Shown here: positions 21,683 to 33,376 of the stretch, one piece after another
Numbering within the stretch: the stretch's first letter is position 1
How the letters are laid out: every line of letters starts with the position of its first letter
NCBI GenBank assembly: GCA_936440205.1
Contig: OW387146.1
Coordinates: 49,404,426-49,468,425, forward strand
DNA: 64,000 nt
Reading direction: 5' to 3'
DNA from: Lepidonotus clava
Taxonomy: Eukaryota; Annelida; Polychaeta; Phyllodocida; Polynoidae
Made by a program: the position numbers and the translations under genes
The notes under the pieces: model-generated
What the model was told of the DNA's origin: nothing
The model's input: the letters and a program-made list of their open reading frames with translations, nothing else
The model's database searches: none

Positions 21683-23899
21683 ATGTCGCAGCAAGACCTT
21701 TTCAATTCCACCGCGGACCTTCCGTCGGCTCTATACCGGGGGATGATGTCCGACCAGGACATGCAATTGGATGGGTCATTCCTTAACTCTACTCCGCCGC
21801 CGCCAAACCTGACCAGCACCCCCATGCCCGGTACTTCAAGGGCCATGTCGATGGCCAGCACATCCGAGATCAACTTGGGGCTGCAGCTGGAAACCTCCGT
21901 TGCTTCTGAGCCTGGTACCGATGTATCATACCAGCAGGCCCCTTTCACCAGCAGCCAGCTGAGCGGCGGATCTACGGGCAGCGGTCTGCCGACCAGGACC
22001 TCCAGCAGCCAGCCCACTCCTGCTTCCACCAGCGGACCTCAATTCTTTAATAGGGCGACTGTTGAAGCTATGATAAAGAACGCCTACAAGGAAGGCGAAG
22101 AGAGGACCAGAGAGTCCATGCGGGGGGTGATCGACGATTCCGTCGCTTTTGCCGTGGCTCGGCTAGCCAACGTCCCCGCACCAGCACCCACCCGTACCCA
22201 GCAGCCCCGGACGATTTTTGAAGTGAGCGTGAGTATACAGTCGACCATTTCTCCTTCTACTTTGAATTTAGCTGTTCGCCTATTAGAGAAACCCTCCATG
22301 TTTCAAGGTTTTCAAGTTAGCATAATTGAAGTAGTACCTGTAATAATTTACACCAACAAACGTAAACTAATGAAGCGTCATGAGTACAATCAAAGAGTTT
22401 GATGTCATCTGTCTGTGCATGCTCACCCTGTTTAGCTACTTTGCAAGTGGAAATACTGGGTAACATTAGATATCTATTTCAGCGTGAGGTTCGTGCTATC
22501 TACAAGGCGCAGTCGCCTGAAGACCCCACCATGAAGTTCAACCTCTCAGATGGGTGGGTTTATTTTCCGTGGTGGTTTAATAGCTTATTTTTCACCTCAA
22601 TATGAACTTAAATTTTCTTCTTCTTTCTAACTTTTTTTTGTTAAATACAGACCAAATAACTCGTCCCCCGGCCCTAAACGGTCCGAACCAGGTGCCAATA
22701 TATATGAACTCACTAATTGTGACATGCTCTTCCAGTCTCATGGCCTTATATATATTGAATTGAGATTATGTATATATTTAGGAGTCCAGGACTGATGGAC
22801 CTATGTGAATAAATAATATTCCAATAAGCACTAAGTTGTACATATGTGTGAACATGCTAAGGTCAGATAGAGTCAATCACAATTCAGATTTATATTGCAT
22901 GTTGAAATTAATTTCCACATAACGTGCCCTTTTCAGTCCGAGGTTTACCGACCCACACAACCAGGCAGTGGCTGAACGCATAGTCACTGATGTGCAGGTG
23001 GGCTATCCCGATTTCAGCCAGGCAGACATCATGAGTAAGTATTGAAGCTGCTAACAACGCTACATAATATTATTATTAATAGTGTATTTTTCATGTTCAA
23101 GTAGTTTCCAGAGTTTCGACTATGAAAGCCATTGAACCTTTCGCTGAACATATAAAGCCTTCTTGTCATGTTAAAACAGTACTAGTGTTAACGTTGAATT
23201 TTTATCTTCTTTTCAGTCTCGTGCAAGGCATACCATCGCACCCAGTACACGAAGGCACGCAATGTGCGCAAGGGACTGACTGGTATGAAGAATAAGAAGA
23301 CTCTTATGCGCCATCATCGCAGTGAGGTTGGTTTTGTTTAATTTGACTGGTTAAAAATGTTCCACGTTGATATGGAATTGGTGGTTATTTTCAATACACG
23401 CAGAAGAGTAGTACATGTCCTTCTGGCGAGTAGAAAGTGGGGACACTTAAAGAGTCGAATGTACTATGTAAAATTACCCGTAAATTTATGATTTACAAGC
23501 CATTGACGCCGGTAAATTATTCGTTTTCAGAAAATGAAACGACAAGCCGCCGCCCTTGAGCTGACAGACTGGGACGAGGAAAAGCGTGAACGGGTCAAGA
23601 AGGTGTTGACAGTCGACTACACCAGCGGGGAGGACCGCGACCCCACCGACGAAGAAAAGACCCGCGTCATAGTGCCTTTCGTGTGGGAGAGCCCAGAGCT
23701 GACGCAGGTGAAAGCCGAGCTGGACTTCCTCAACAAAAAGCAAGCCAAGGCCCGGGGGCTGTGAGTCCGGATGCCCACCAAGCGGTCGGAGACTACGGAC
23801 CCCAAAAACTTAAAACCCCCAGCCGACGCGCCCACATGGACCGTGCGCCAGCCCCCCCCGACCAACCCTGGAGTCGCGGAAGTAGAAGATCTAAATTAA
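21683..23899 (+). pseudogene. Transposon accessory coiled-coil gene (cc), copy D (family 2), five exons
   Basis: Exons: 21683-22228, 22483-22553, 22937-23034, 23217-23326, 23531 to 23764 or 23899. Intron number and phases (0, 2, 1, 0) are identical to the family 1 gene although the proteins differ strongly, so the structure is ancestral. The N-terminus is Ser/Thr/Pro-rich (TSTPMPGTS), followed by a helix (TVEAMIKNAYKEGEERTRES). Later blocks: FNLSDG, then RFTDPHNQAV, MRHHRSE, DYTSGEDRD, and FVWESPEL. A TGA at 23762-23764 stops the frame; beyond it the same frame continues with residues resembling the family 1 C-terminus (RMPTKRSE...) to TAA at 23897. The TGA could be a CGA-to-TGA change that removes only the last 45 residues. 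All upstream exons are open. Confidence 0.7.
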
Positions 23900-23980
23900 A
23901 CTTGTAGTAGCATTTAGCAACTTGCCATTTTATGTCATTTAAGATTGTAATATATATATATATATATATAGCATGTAGCG

Positions 23981-24214
23981 TCAACACTGCCTTTGTTTCC
24001 CTTCTTCATTTTCGGAATCCGATTCGTCCAGGACCGTAGGTAAGACCGATTTCTTTGTTTTACCCCCGGCTGCCATGTCCAGTTTCTCCGATTCGGGTTG
24101 CTGGTCTCTCATTTCTGCTTGCTTGTCGCCGGACTGAAGAGAAATCCAACACTTTTTGCCCCTGGGCGCAGCGTGCTTCTGGTTGCAAGCCCCACACAAT
24201 GAAATATACGACAT
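23981..24214 (-). CDS. Small ORF with a zinc-knuckle-like motif
   Basis: 77 codons on the minus strand, convergent with cc copy D. It begins MSYISLCGACNQKHAAPRGK and has a C-x2-C-x3-H-x7-C cluster, followed by an acidic tail (DESDSENEE). I do not recognise it. It could be the first exon of a longer minus-strand gene, as a GGTAAAA donor-like site is present inside it. It occupies the place that M1 has after cc in family 1. Confidence 0.35.
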   Translation of the reverse strand: MSYISLCGACNQKHAAPRGKKCWISLQSGDKQAEMRDQQPESEKLDMAAGGKTKKSVLPTVLDESDSENEEGKQRQC

Positions 24215-24257
24215 CAGATCTCAGTTTCAGTAAATCCAGTCGAAAAAAATAATACAA

Positions 24258-25280
24258 ATATGTGGGAACGTCTGCACCTAATGGCGACCAAGGAGAGACT
24301 AATTTGGCGCCAAGATATCATGTGACCAATCAACATAGCATGAATATTAATTAGGTTAGGCTCGCAGCATTCCCACTAATAATTATATATCTATATAATA
24401 TCAATAAATTATATCTGACATATATAGCATGTAGTAATAAATCAATATAATTAAAAATCATATAACAACAACACTCCCGAGTTTGCTTTGATGTACCTTC
24501 CACACGATAAACGTTCTCTCCATGTATTAGTATGTTCGAGTCGATAGCATTTACTTAACATTTTAGGGTGTCACCTATCATATTAAGGGAAATATATATA
24601 GTTGTCTAAAAAATAATTGATTTTTACCTTTTCTTACATTGTATCTCAGTCAGAAAATAAACTTGAACCTAACAGTTAATAGAGAAAAATCAATGCTTTC
24701 ATTTGATGTATCACATTTGTTAATTATTGATACGTATACCTAACCGTGCATATGCACAGCTAGAAACTGTTTTGGTGTTATCTTGAAATCCTTATCTTAA
24801 CTCAATTGCAAGTTATCCATACCCCACATCTACCTTATGGTACTAGTTAGATATTGTCAGCTACATGCGCTACCCTTCCTGCTGTGTTTCCCATAGGTCA
24901 CTTTTTAAACAACACAATGTACGTCTAATATGCACCATTTTCGAGTTAATGTGTTAGTACATAGTCTTATGCATGCTTTAGTACACGTCTTAACTCTGGT
25001 ATTCATGGTTTGGTGGTAGGCCTCTACTCGACGAGAAGTCTGTGACAGGGTTTTCCCCGGGCCCTTACAGCCGGCTGTAATGACCAGCTGTAATTCTGAT
25101 CGAGTGGCTGTGAAGTACTGCTAAAGTTCGTCAAACTTATTGGAATATACAGAAAGAGTAATTATCAATTAAATTACCAGCTATCATATGATTGGGACGG
25201 TGAGAGCCGGCTATAATTATGCGATGGGGAGAACCCTGTTGACTGTGTACATGTGGGACTTGACACGAGATAAGGAGACT
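24258..25280. other. AT-rich intergenic stretch
   Basis: No gene or repeat structure recognised, apart from short TA-rich tracts near 24385-24430. Confidence 0.4.
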
Positions 25281-25284
25281 CTCC

Positions 25285-25440
25285 CTCAACTTCCCGTCTC
25301 GACTTCCCGTCCACAAGGCTTTGAACACTCCTGCTTCCTTCCCATCAACAGGCTTAGGACTTCCCGTCTCGACTTCCCGTCTATGAGGCCTTGAGTTGAA
25401 CACTCCTCCTTCCTTCCCGTCAACAGGCTTCTCTGTTGCG
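25285..25440. repeat. Direct duplication, ~75 bp x2
   Basis: ACTTCCCGTC...CACTCCTGCTTCCTTCCC type units at about 25291-25360 and 25362-25436. On the minus strand both encode PVDGKEGGVF-like text, but no gene model is supported. Confidence 0.6.
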
Positions 25441-25559
25441 TCCGAAACCATGGTATGGTTAGATTAAACACCTCAGTAAACGGGGTAGCCCAGAATTAGT
25501 TCTACTAATCATGCATATGGATAGTGCGAATGCAATGAGAAAAAGTTCAGTTCCTTACT

Positions 25560-26560
25560 TTCATGGAGAAACGATGCCCCTGACGTTGGTAGTCTACAGC
25601 ATGCCTTTTTGGAATCGGCAGAGGAGTTGTGGATCAGCTGGGCAGTCTCTGCAAAAGATCGGTCTGTCAAGATCCTCTTCTTCTAGGCACACCTGTCTAA
25701 AACAGGATTAGAACAAACTAAAAATTAGAAGATGCCATAAATAGGCATTCCAGACATTGTTATTGTACAGATACTTTCTACCGAAAAGCAAAACTGTATC
25801 TACTTGCTAGATCTCACGGGAGGTCTCTTGTTGTTCTTTGCCTTCAATCTAAGTAGTCGAGAAGTAACCCTCACCTGTAATTGATGTCCCTGATGTTGGT
25901 GCAGTGTTGGGGTGGCGAGGCGTAGTCTTCTTAGGATACCGCGTTGGAATCAACAGGGGAGTTGTGGCTCAGCTTGTTTAGCATCAGTAAAACGACAGTC
26001 CTTACGCTTCTCCTAGGCACACCTGTCGAAAACAGGATTAGAACAAACTAAAAATTAGAAGATGCCATAAATAAGCATTCCAGACATTGTTATTGTACAG
26101 ATACTTTTTACCGAAAAGCAAAATTGTATCTACTGGCTAGATCTAATGGGAGGTCTCTTGTTGTTCTTTGCCTTCAATCTAAGTAGTCGTGAAGTTACCC
26201 TCACCTGTAAATGATGTCCCTAATGTTGGTGCAGTCTTGGGGTGGCGAGGCGTAGTCTTCTTAGGATACCGCGTTGGAAACAACAGTGGAGTTGTGGATC
26301 AGTTTGTAAAGTATGAGTAAAACGACAGTCCTTCCGCTTCTCCTAGGCGTAGTCTTCTTAGGATACCGCATTGGAAACAACAGTGGAGTGGTGGATCAGT
26401 TTCTAAAGTAGGTTTGAAACGACAGTCCTTCCGCTTCTCCTAGGCGTAGTCTTCTTAGGATACTGCGTTTGAATCAAGAGGGGAGTCGTGGACGGCTTGT
26501 GAAACAATCACTAAAACGACAGTCCTTCTGCTCCTCTTAGGCACACAGCTGTTGGCAAAC
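25560..26560 (-). repeat. Tandem array of exon-like units (~325 bp, then ~75 bp)
   Basis: Long units share AAAACAGGATTAGAACAAAC...ATTAGAAGATGCCATAAATA and start near 25690 and 26020; shorter units with CGACAGTCCTTCCGCTTCTC and CGTAGTCTTCTTAGGATAC follow to 26540. On the minus strand each long unit has an acceptor-like TTTTAG/ACAGGTGTGCCTAG and a donor-like CAG/GTGAGG, and the most distal unit could encode a Cys-bearing peptide (IFCRDCPADPQLLC). They may be duplicated exons of a decayed minus-strand gene. Confidence 0.5.
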
Positions 26561-27460
26561 AGTATTAGAATAAGTTAATACTTTGAATATGCGGTAAATT
26601 TGCATCCATATGATGATAAAGCCCAGCCCAGCCCAGACGCACAGAGCCCAGCCCCAACAATATTTCTAACTACCCAGTTCAAAATCTGTCAGGCCCGCCC
26701 GCAACTGGTGATAACTGACCTGCATACCTGTATGTCCTATGTCAGACCGAAGAAGTTTTTTGACTGACAAGGTCCGAAAAATACATAGCCGTTTTTCAAA
26801 ATCTTTCTACAATTCAGCCCTGGCCCTCATACAATGGCGTTTATCACACATAATTTGTTTAGAATCATCCCCGCCCGGTTAATCATATGTACCTACACAA
26901 TTCAAGTTACATGAGGTGAATTCAACGTGGAGCATGCTCTGCAAATAAACAGTTAGCTCACAGCCTATGCTCGGGGAGCCTTGGTACTTGGCCCAGGGTT
27001 TCTATGTGCCGCTACAAAGTGGATGACTGATTGTACTTTTTGTTAGAATCCCTGGGCTTGAAGTGTGGGACTTAGTGCTGAGATTCTTGCTTATATATAT
27101 ATATATTCCCAAAGCTCCCTACACATGGACAGTGTAAGGTAAGTTGAAAAAGTAAGGTGAACGCAACAAATCAGGTTCTGCAAATCTTTTTTAAACAAAT
27201 TAGACCATTTGGGTAACGGAACTCCTTATAAGCCTATGGGTTGAGTTACCGTGAGGATAGAGTACTAGGTGCATGTGCAGTAGATGCCGGCGAGCAGAGG
27301 AAGTAGTACTACTAGACGTTCGATGGCCCAGTTCTGTAGAAGCTGGCGGCTCGGGGGGCCGGGGGGCCGGGTGTTTTTGTTCTTACTATTTTGACTAGCG
27401 ACCCCCTAAGTACTCGTAAGACCGACGTGATTTCCCACAACCCCTTATAAATGAATTTTT
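26560..27460. other. Noncoding region with simple repeats
   Basis: Contains AGCCC repeats (26617-26660), a TA tract (27094-27106) and a GGGGGGCC run (27353-27370). No gene seen. Confidence 0.4.
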
Positions 27461-27465
27461 CTTTT

Positions 27466-27772
27466 TGATATGCAAACACACCATCCTTTGTATGACATGT
27501 ACAGTATCACATGTACAGACAGCTTTAGATATATCACAGACACTTGTAACCCGTTACGCACCGCTTTTAACAATAGATTACCGACTTTCGTCAGACAGAC
27601 AAAAATAGCACAGACAGTTAAATACATTTACAATTGTGCGTGTTTTTCATCTGCAAACACACCATCTTTTGTATCACATGTACAGTATCACATGTACAGA
27701 CAGTTTTAGATATATCACAGACACTTGTAACCTGTTACGCACTGCGTATAACAATAGATTACCGACTTAAGA
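27466..27772. repeat. Direct duplication, ~185-bp spacing
   Basis: Two copies of GCAAACACACCATC...TACAGTATCACATGTACAGA...TAACAATAGATTACCGACTT, at about 27471-27590 and 27653-27768. Near identical, so recent. Confidence 0.7.
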
Positions 27773-27954
27773 AACCTAAATTGGTACAATATTAATACAA
27801 GTATATAGTCTTTTTCAAAAGTAGAGCACTCGCTAGTTAAACCTTACAAAAAAGATCAATTTGTATGTACATTTCTATAATAAAAGTGACCGTCTTTAGG
27901 AAAGCCCTTTGATATATAAAAAAACTGATGTTTTTGTCACTGGTAAAAGACTTG

Positions 27955-28233
27955 CAGGCATCATACCGCCCTCCCCAAAAATTAAAGGAATTTAAAGGAA
28001 GTTTTTTTTCATAAAAATAAAGCAATTTAAAGGAATTTACAGGGATTTTAGGAACAATAAAGGAATTTTAAAGGAATTTACAGGGATTTTAGGACGAATA
28101 AAGGAATTTTAAATGAATATTAAGAGAACTTAAGAAGAATCGAGACTTGAGAATAGGAATTTTGCGTTTTTAAAAAAAAAAAAAAGGAATTGAAAGGAAA
28201 TGCCTTTAAAATAAAGGAACGGTATGATGCCTG
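27955..28233. mobile_element. MITE with CAGGCATCATACCG ends
   Basis: Perfect 14-bp inverted ends (27955-27968 and 28220-28233). The interior is built from AAAGGAATTTA repeats. Ends starting CAGG fit hAT-like elements; a clear 8-bp target duplication was not seen. Confidence 0.6.
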
Positions 28234-28585
28234 GAGTTGACAATGACAATAAAAATTGTAATCTCTCACAATAATAAAGGTTAAAATCCAAGCTTTCTGG
28301 GACTTTTTGAATTTTTTTGATATGATAATTAGAACAGAAGCTGTCAATTGTCAAACCTTAAAATTATATGAAATTAGGGGTCCATTTTTATCCGGATTTT
28401 CCATAGCAAAGTCGCTGATAATTTGTCTAACTTCGCATGATAAAATGACTCATAACATTTGAATGGCTCATCCAATCGTCATGAAATAAAAACTGAATAT
28501 CTTAGAATCACGGGACCTTTTGGAAAATATTTGTGTAAGGATGATGGAACTCAAACTAAATTTTCGTCTGGCATTGCTAGTATTA

Positions 28586-29185
28586 CAGGGTGCCCACGCT
28601 TTTTCAGAAATCAAAATAAGACGAAAATAAGACCTTTATAAGGCCAAACAAAAAAAATTGTTGTGTTCAGGGAACCCTACCTACCCTAAATTATTGGCCC
28701 TACCCTAACTTTTTTTTAAAGAATTTTTTTTTTTTTTCAGAATCCAAAGAATTGACCTAAAGTACCATGGAAAACCATAAAATAGAACATGGATACTCAG
28801 GGCATGTATTTTAGGTGCTAAAAATGCTCTTTGAGAATATTTGGGATATCTTTTTTATTTCCAACACTGGACGGGTCTCTTTATCAAGTGAAAAAAAAAG
28901 CGAAAAAAAAAAAGTTTTTTCGACCTAACTACCCTATTTTCTTCGACCCATGTTACCTGAACACAAGAATTTTTTTTGTTTGGTCTAATACCTTGTCGGG
29001 CTTAAAAATAAGACCTTTTCATGACATTTTAAAGAATTTTGCTTGACCTTTTTAATCATTTACACATACTACCAAAAATAGGTGAAGAAAGAAATGACTG
29101 GAAGAAAAATTACATGTTGTAATAATTTCAGGTTGACCTAAAATAAGAGCTTTTAAGACCTTAAAAGACCTGCGTGGGCACCCTG
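28586..29185. mobile_element. hAT-like MITE, 600 bp, CAGGGTGCCCACG ends
   Basis: Inverted ends CAGGGTGCCCACG (28586-28598) and CGTGGGCACCCTG (29173-29185), with inner AATAAGACC/AAAAGACC similarity. No ORF above background. The terminal motif is typical of hAT-type ends. Confidence 0.65.
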
Positions 29186-29552
29186 TAATAACATGATACA
29201 AGAAACACCGTTATGATACCCATACATCTACTGAGAAAAAAACTAGGGGAGAGGCGTCAAAAGTTGGACGGTAGTCAAAAGTCGGACACTTATAGTATAT
29301 TTTTCACAAAATATGAAAAAATATGCCAAAATGTCGCCTGTACAACTTTGGTTTTTTACACATTTTGCACCTTATCATGGACATAAGTTGTAGATATTTA
29401 CACAAGTTATTACAATCAGAAATGGATAAGCTAAGTCACATTTTGAAGCTGAAGTATTGTAGTTTCAGAATATTTGCTTTAAAGTGTGATAAAACCAACA
29501 TTGTTTCCAGAAATACCTAGATAACTTGGTGGTAAATTTGTATGAGATCATC

Positions 29553-29870
29553 CAGGATTCCCAAATGGGCCATAACTTTTTATTTTCAATTAAAAAAGCC
29601 GCGGTTCAAAGCTTAAGGATGCATTTAAGCTTGAATATTGTATGAAAAAAGCAAGATCTAAGCTTTATGCCAGTTTTTGAATGAAGTTTATATGATTAAT
29701 AGATAAAAAGTTATTGACTTTTGAATTTCAAAATTCCAGGGATTTGGGGGTCCATTCTGGCCTAAACACCCTAAATGGGCCAAAATTATCAATTTTCAGG
29801 TTAAAAGCCGCGGTTCAAAGCTTAAGGATGCATTTAAGCTTGAATACTGTATGAAAAAAACAGGTGTGCG
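29553..29870. repeat. Direct duplication, ~212-bp spacing
   Basis: AAAGCCGCGGTTCAAAGCTT and GGATGCATTTAAGCTTGAAT occur twice (about 29597-29648 and 29808-29858) with similar flanks. Confidence 0.65.
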
Positions 29871-29879
29871 ATCGAAAAA

Positions 29880-30200
29880 AATAGCCTCAAATTATCTATT
29901 CAAAGGAGACTCCAGGATATGTACATACAAAACTTTCATAGTTTCCTCTCTGACGACATAAACAATAATAAATGTTTAATACAAAACATATGTCAGGAAG
30001 AGGATATGTGAAATCTTGAATGTTAATCCTAAATGTACTAAAGATCTTAAAGAAAAAGCAACGAATGTAATCTGTGCATTTGTGTGTGATGTATATAATA
30101 TTGTAAACATGTTATCCTTGTATGATTGACAACCTCGAAAACTCTGTGTTGACATGAATGTATACTTATACGTTAGTCAAATAAACTATCTTGAATCTTG
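29880..30200 (+). mobile_element. Likely 3' end of a non-LTR retrotransposon
   Basis: The sequence ends with AATAAACTATCTTGAATCTTGATC, a tail style common in CR1/L2-like elements. No coding part is attached. Assigned on tail form only. Confidence 0.35.
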
Positions 30201-30297
30201 ATCGGTACCTAAAAGGTATCTAGCTAACTAGCTAATTTAAGGGGGTGCGGGTGTGACCACCCCGTTCAAGCCGGCCCCCGACCACCTGACGAGGGCC

Positions 30298-31930
30298 CTA
30301 TCGTGGCCCAGGGGGACGAAGACTAGGCTGTGCAGGAAACAGAGGTAACTCGTAATCAAAATGAAACGTGTAATCATAGTAACAGTAACATGTAAAAAAG
30401 CGGGGATGCATGCGTGATAAATGGAGAACATGTTTTTGAAAAGCAATTGCTAGAGTCCATTGGTCTAATGTAATGTGAAAGGTCGATTAGTAGATCTAGA
30501 CATTTAAAAAATTTTTAAACATAAGTGAAGTAGCTATAGAACGTTGGTTTACTTACTAGACTGGACCGACCCCAGGGGGGGCCAGTAGGAGTCTGGCGCC
30601 GGCCGGCGCGTCGATGTGGAGGTGTCTGGGTCCCGGTGGTGGGTCCTGCTGCCCGCCCGCCCCCCATCTGACGAGGACACTGTGGTGCCCGGCTGGCACG
30701 GGAACAAGGCTGTGCAGGAAATAGAGGCAACTCGTCATGAACACCTAATTATAACGTATAAGCATTGTGACGGTAACATGTAAAAGGGCTGGGATGCATG
30801 CTTGCCTAGTGCAAACATGGGGTGAAAAGCAAGCATCCGGTAGTCTAATCTAAAAGGTAGATTACTAAATCTAGACTATTCAGATTTTTTGAATTTTTTC
30901 AAACTTACGTGAAGTAAAAAGGCGGTTTACTTACAAGAGTGGGCCGTCCCCAGGGGGGACCAGCACCAGTCTGGTGCCTGGGGCCGCTTCGACCAGTACG
31001 AGTAGTTGTCTGGTGTGCAGAAAAGATAAGGTGGAGACATATATCAGTAGCGGATATAGAGGCCCAGGGCCCCCCCCCCCCTTGCCCTGTTAAATCATGT
31101 TTGATGGGGGGCCCACCCCCCTGTACATTCATGTTTTTGCTCCCCCCCCCTCTACAAATTCCTGGGTCCGCCCCTGAGAGCGGGGGAGGGGGGGGGATGG
31201 TACTTCACGAAAGGAATCGATTACAACATTAATGCAATTTTTTAGGTCAACAGGGTCGAAAAATGGGGATATCGACTGTGCAGGGAAAATCGGGACACTT
31301 GGCAGACCGTGGTCTGGGTCTAGAGACGCAGAGTTACTGCTTGGCGTCTTTGCCCAAATGGCCGGCGTCATATTTATAAAAAATGTCACCTTTCTGACGA
31401 TCGAAATTAGTATTTGATCACGTTCCGAGGTGGAATTAGTCATGCTAGTGGTGATCTTTATCCTATTCCATCCTAAGATGTACAAACATGGGGGTGACAA
31501 TGACTATAAATGTTTGAAATGTGTTTTGAAATAGAGAGGTTTCATACTTACGCGTTAACTGCCGCCATTTTGACTTTCAGTCTGATCATGTGACCTGCCC
31601 TAGGTCCCGCCCTAGTAAAAATTTTGTCTTTTTGTTAAAAACAAATCCAAGGGCGAACTTTATTACATTCTAAACACCAATTACGAAGGGATCTGGAAAG
31701 TAAATGACACTGTGGTGCTGTAGGGGCAAAGGACTGTACTAATAATTTAGATTTACTGGAAGAGATGATATATATAAAAAAAATGTCGCCCGCTTACCTG
31801 AATTCGATGACGTAGACGTGTTCTTCTCTCTTCTCTCCACTAAGAAAGTCTCCACTGCCGCAGGAATGTTCTCGGCGTGCGGCGTGTGGGAAAAGTACCT
31901 ACTCTGGTAGCATGTTGGTTTTTCCACAAA
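30298..31930 (-). CDS. Spliced proline-rich gene, partial 5' end, unknown function
   Basis: Minus-strand exons: 31930-31798, 31472-31204, 31009-30935, 30709-30557, and 30327-30298 with a TAG stop. Reading phase is kept through all five (133, 269, 75, 153 and 30 bases), giving about 219 residues. The first exon starts after CTACTCCTCAG, so an upstream exon is expected. It encodes FVEKPTCYQSRYFSHTPHAE and VERREKNTSTSSNS; the second contains PSVPIFPAQSISPFFDP; the third and fourth are related (QTGAGPPWGRPTL and QTPTGPPWGRSSL). Donors GTAAGC and GTAAGT are good, except exon two (GTACCA, weak). Exons three to five and their introns are tandem copies of a ~385-bp unit. A hAT-like MITE (31045-31176) lies in the second intron. 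I do not recognise the protein; it is the best candidate for a host gene here. Confidence 0.45.
31045..31176. mobile_element. hAT-like MITE, 132 bp
   Basis: CAGTAGCGGATATAGAGG at the left and CCTGGGTCCGCCCCTG at the right are inverted ends of the dispersed CAGNGGCGGATCCAGG family. The interior is C/G homopolymer-rich. Confidence 0.55.
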
Positions 31931-32517
31931 CTGAGGAGTAGGGACGAGTTAGCCGTTTAGGTATGAATCTCGAATATTTAAAAGAAGAGAGGGATATATA
32001 TTTAGTTTGCTACCCATTACAACTTTAAAGAATTGATTGACAAAACATGGTTTGAGAGTAGCAACTTTTCCCATACGCATGTGCAGTGCCCATTATAGCC
32101 GTATTATCGCCCACCGACGACTTTCCACATTCGCCGACTTTCCAGATGTGACAGCGGATCCAGAGTTTCAAAAAGGGTAGACCTATGGCTCATGCTGTGC
32201 TGGGCATTCGGCAATGCGCAATCGCTTGCAGTCGCGGATTATCGTCTATATTACTTAAATACCTATATTTAACTATGTTAATCATAATTTACTAATATTA
32301 AGTTCATGTTTTCTTTAAAATGCCATTTCAATTTGTTAAGATAAATAAATATTAAAGGGTTCCTTACACAAACATTTTCAAAAGATTTTTTTATTCAATT
32401 AGTTTATCGTTGGTATTCTTAAAATTTTTCAAAAGAGAAGAATTGGAAAATAACAAACTATTAATAAATGTTAAAGCCTGCGCGCAACCCCCTAAATCCG
32501 CCACTGACTACAGTGTC
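31931..32517. other. Noncoding, AT-rich
   Basis: No gene seen. Near 32490-32509, CCTAAATCCGCCACTG looks like one more degenerate end of the hAT-like family. Confidence 0.4.
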
Positions 32518-32965
32518 CAGGTGCGGACCCAGGAATTTGTAGGGGGGGGGGCAAAAACATGATTTTTCACACAAATCCTGCAGAAAAATTACGTACTTAT
32601 TTCAATTAAATGTATAACATTCAAGTTACGCTGGTGCTTTGCCGAAAACCGGTCAAAACCGATATTTGACCAGCATCATTTTAAAAAAATGATAGTAAAA
32701 AAAACCCCAGAACATTCACTGATTGGATGTGACTCGTTTTGAACCATAACTGATATCAGGCCTCAAAGCGGTGATCATGAAAAAAAAGGTCCCTTTGAAA
32801 GTCCCGCTTTGAGGCCTGTGATATGACTAAAGTTTATACATGCAGTGACATAACAATAATGTAGTAGTATTGGATAACAGCATTACTTAACTGTTCATTC
32901 ATTTTTCTTCCACTTCACTTTTATATCTAAGCCACCCCTTTCTTGAATTCCTGGATCCGCCCCTG
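32518..32965. mobile_element. hAT-like MITE, 448 bp
   Basis: CAGGTGCGGACCCAGGAATT (left) and AATTCCTGGATCCGCCCCTG (right) form inverted ends of about 20 bp. A poly-G tract follows the left end. No ORF. Confidence 0.65.
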
Positions 32966-33253
32966 TATATGGAAGTAATATGTATGAAAAGGATTGTATG
33001 GTTTAAATTCATGACTTAGAACATTCTTATATTGCAAGTATTGTTTGGGTATACGTAGAGATTCCACGTTAGGCGACAGACTAATATTGCCATATTGGCC
33101 ACCGGGGCCCGGTCCACAAAGCCTGGAGAAAATATGATGAGCAAGTATTTAGTAGTGTCATTGCACAACTTTGAGTACTACAGTTTCTTAAACAAAAGTA
33201 AATACAATCGAGTGGCTACTCTTATAAGAATGCCCCACTGTGCCCCGCCCACA

Positions 33254-33376
33254 GAGCCTGTTATTGAAAGAACCATCCCCGACCACGAAGCGTATGCACA
33301 GGCCTTATCAGCATTATGTAATAACCCTCCAACGCTGAGCCTGCTCCAACACGTTCCTTTGTCCAGCCTCCACTGA
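33254..33376 (+). CDS. Possible terminal exon, weak
   Basis: After an acceptor CGCCCACAG, an open segment encodes EPVIERTIPDHEAYAQALSA and ends at TGA 33374-33376. No upstream partner exon could be fixed. Listed because codon use and acceptor look reasonable, but it may be chance. Confidence 0.2.
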   Translation, partial: EPVIERTIPDHEAYAQALSALCNNPPTLSLLQHVPLSSLH

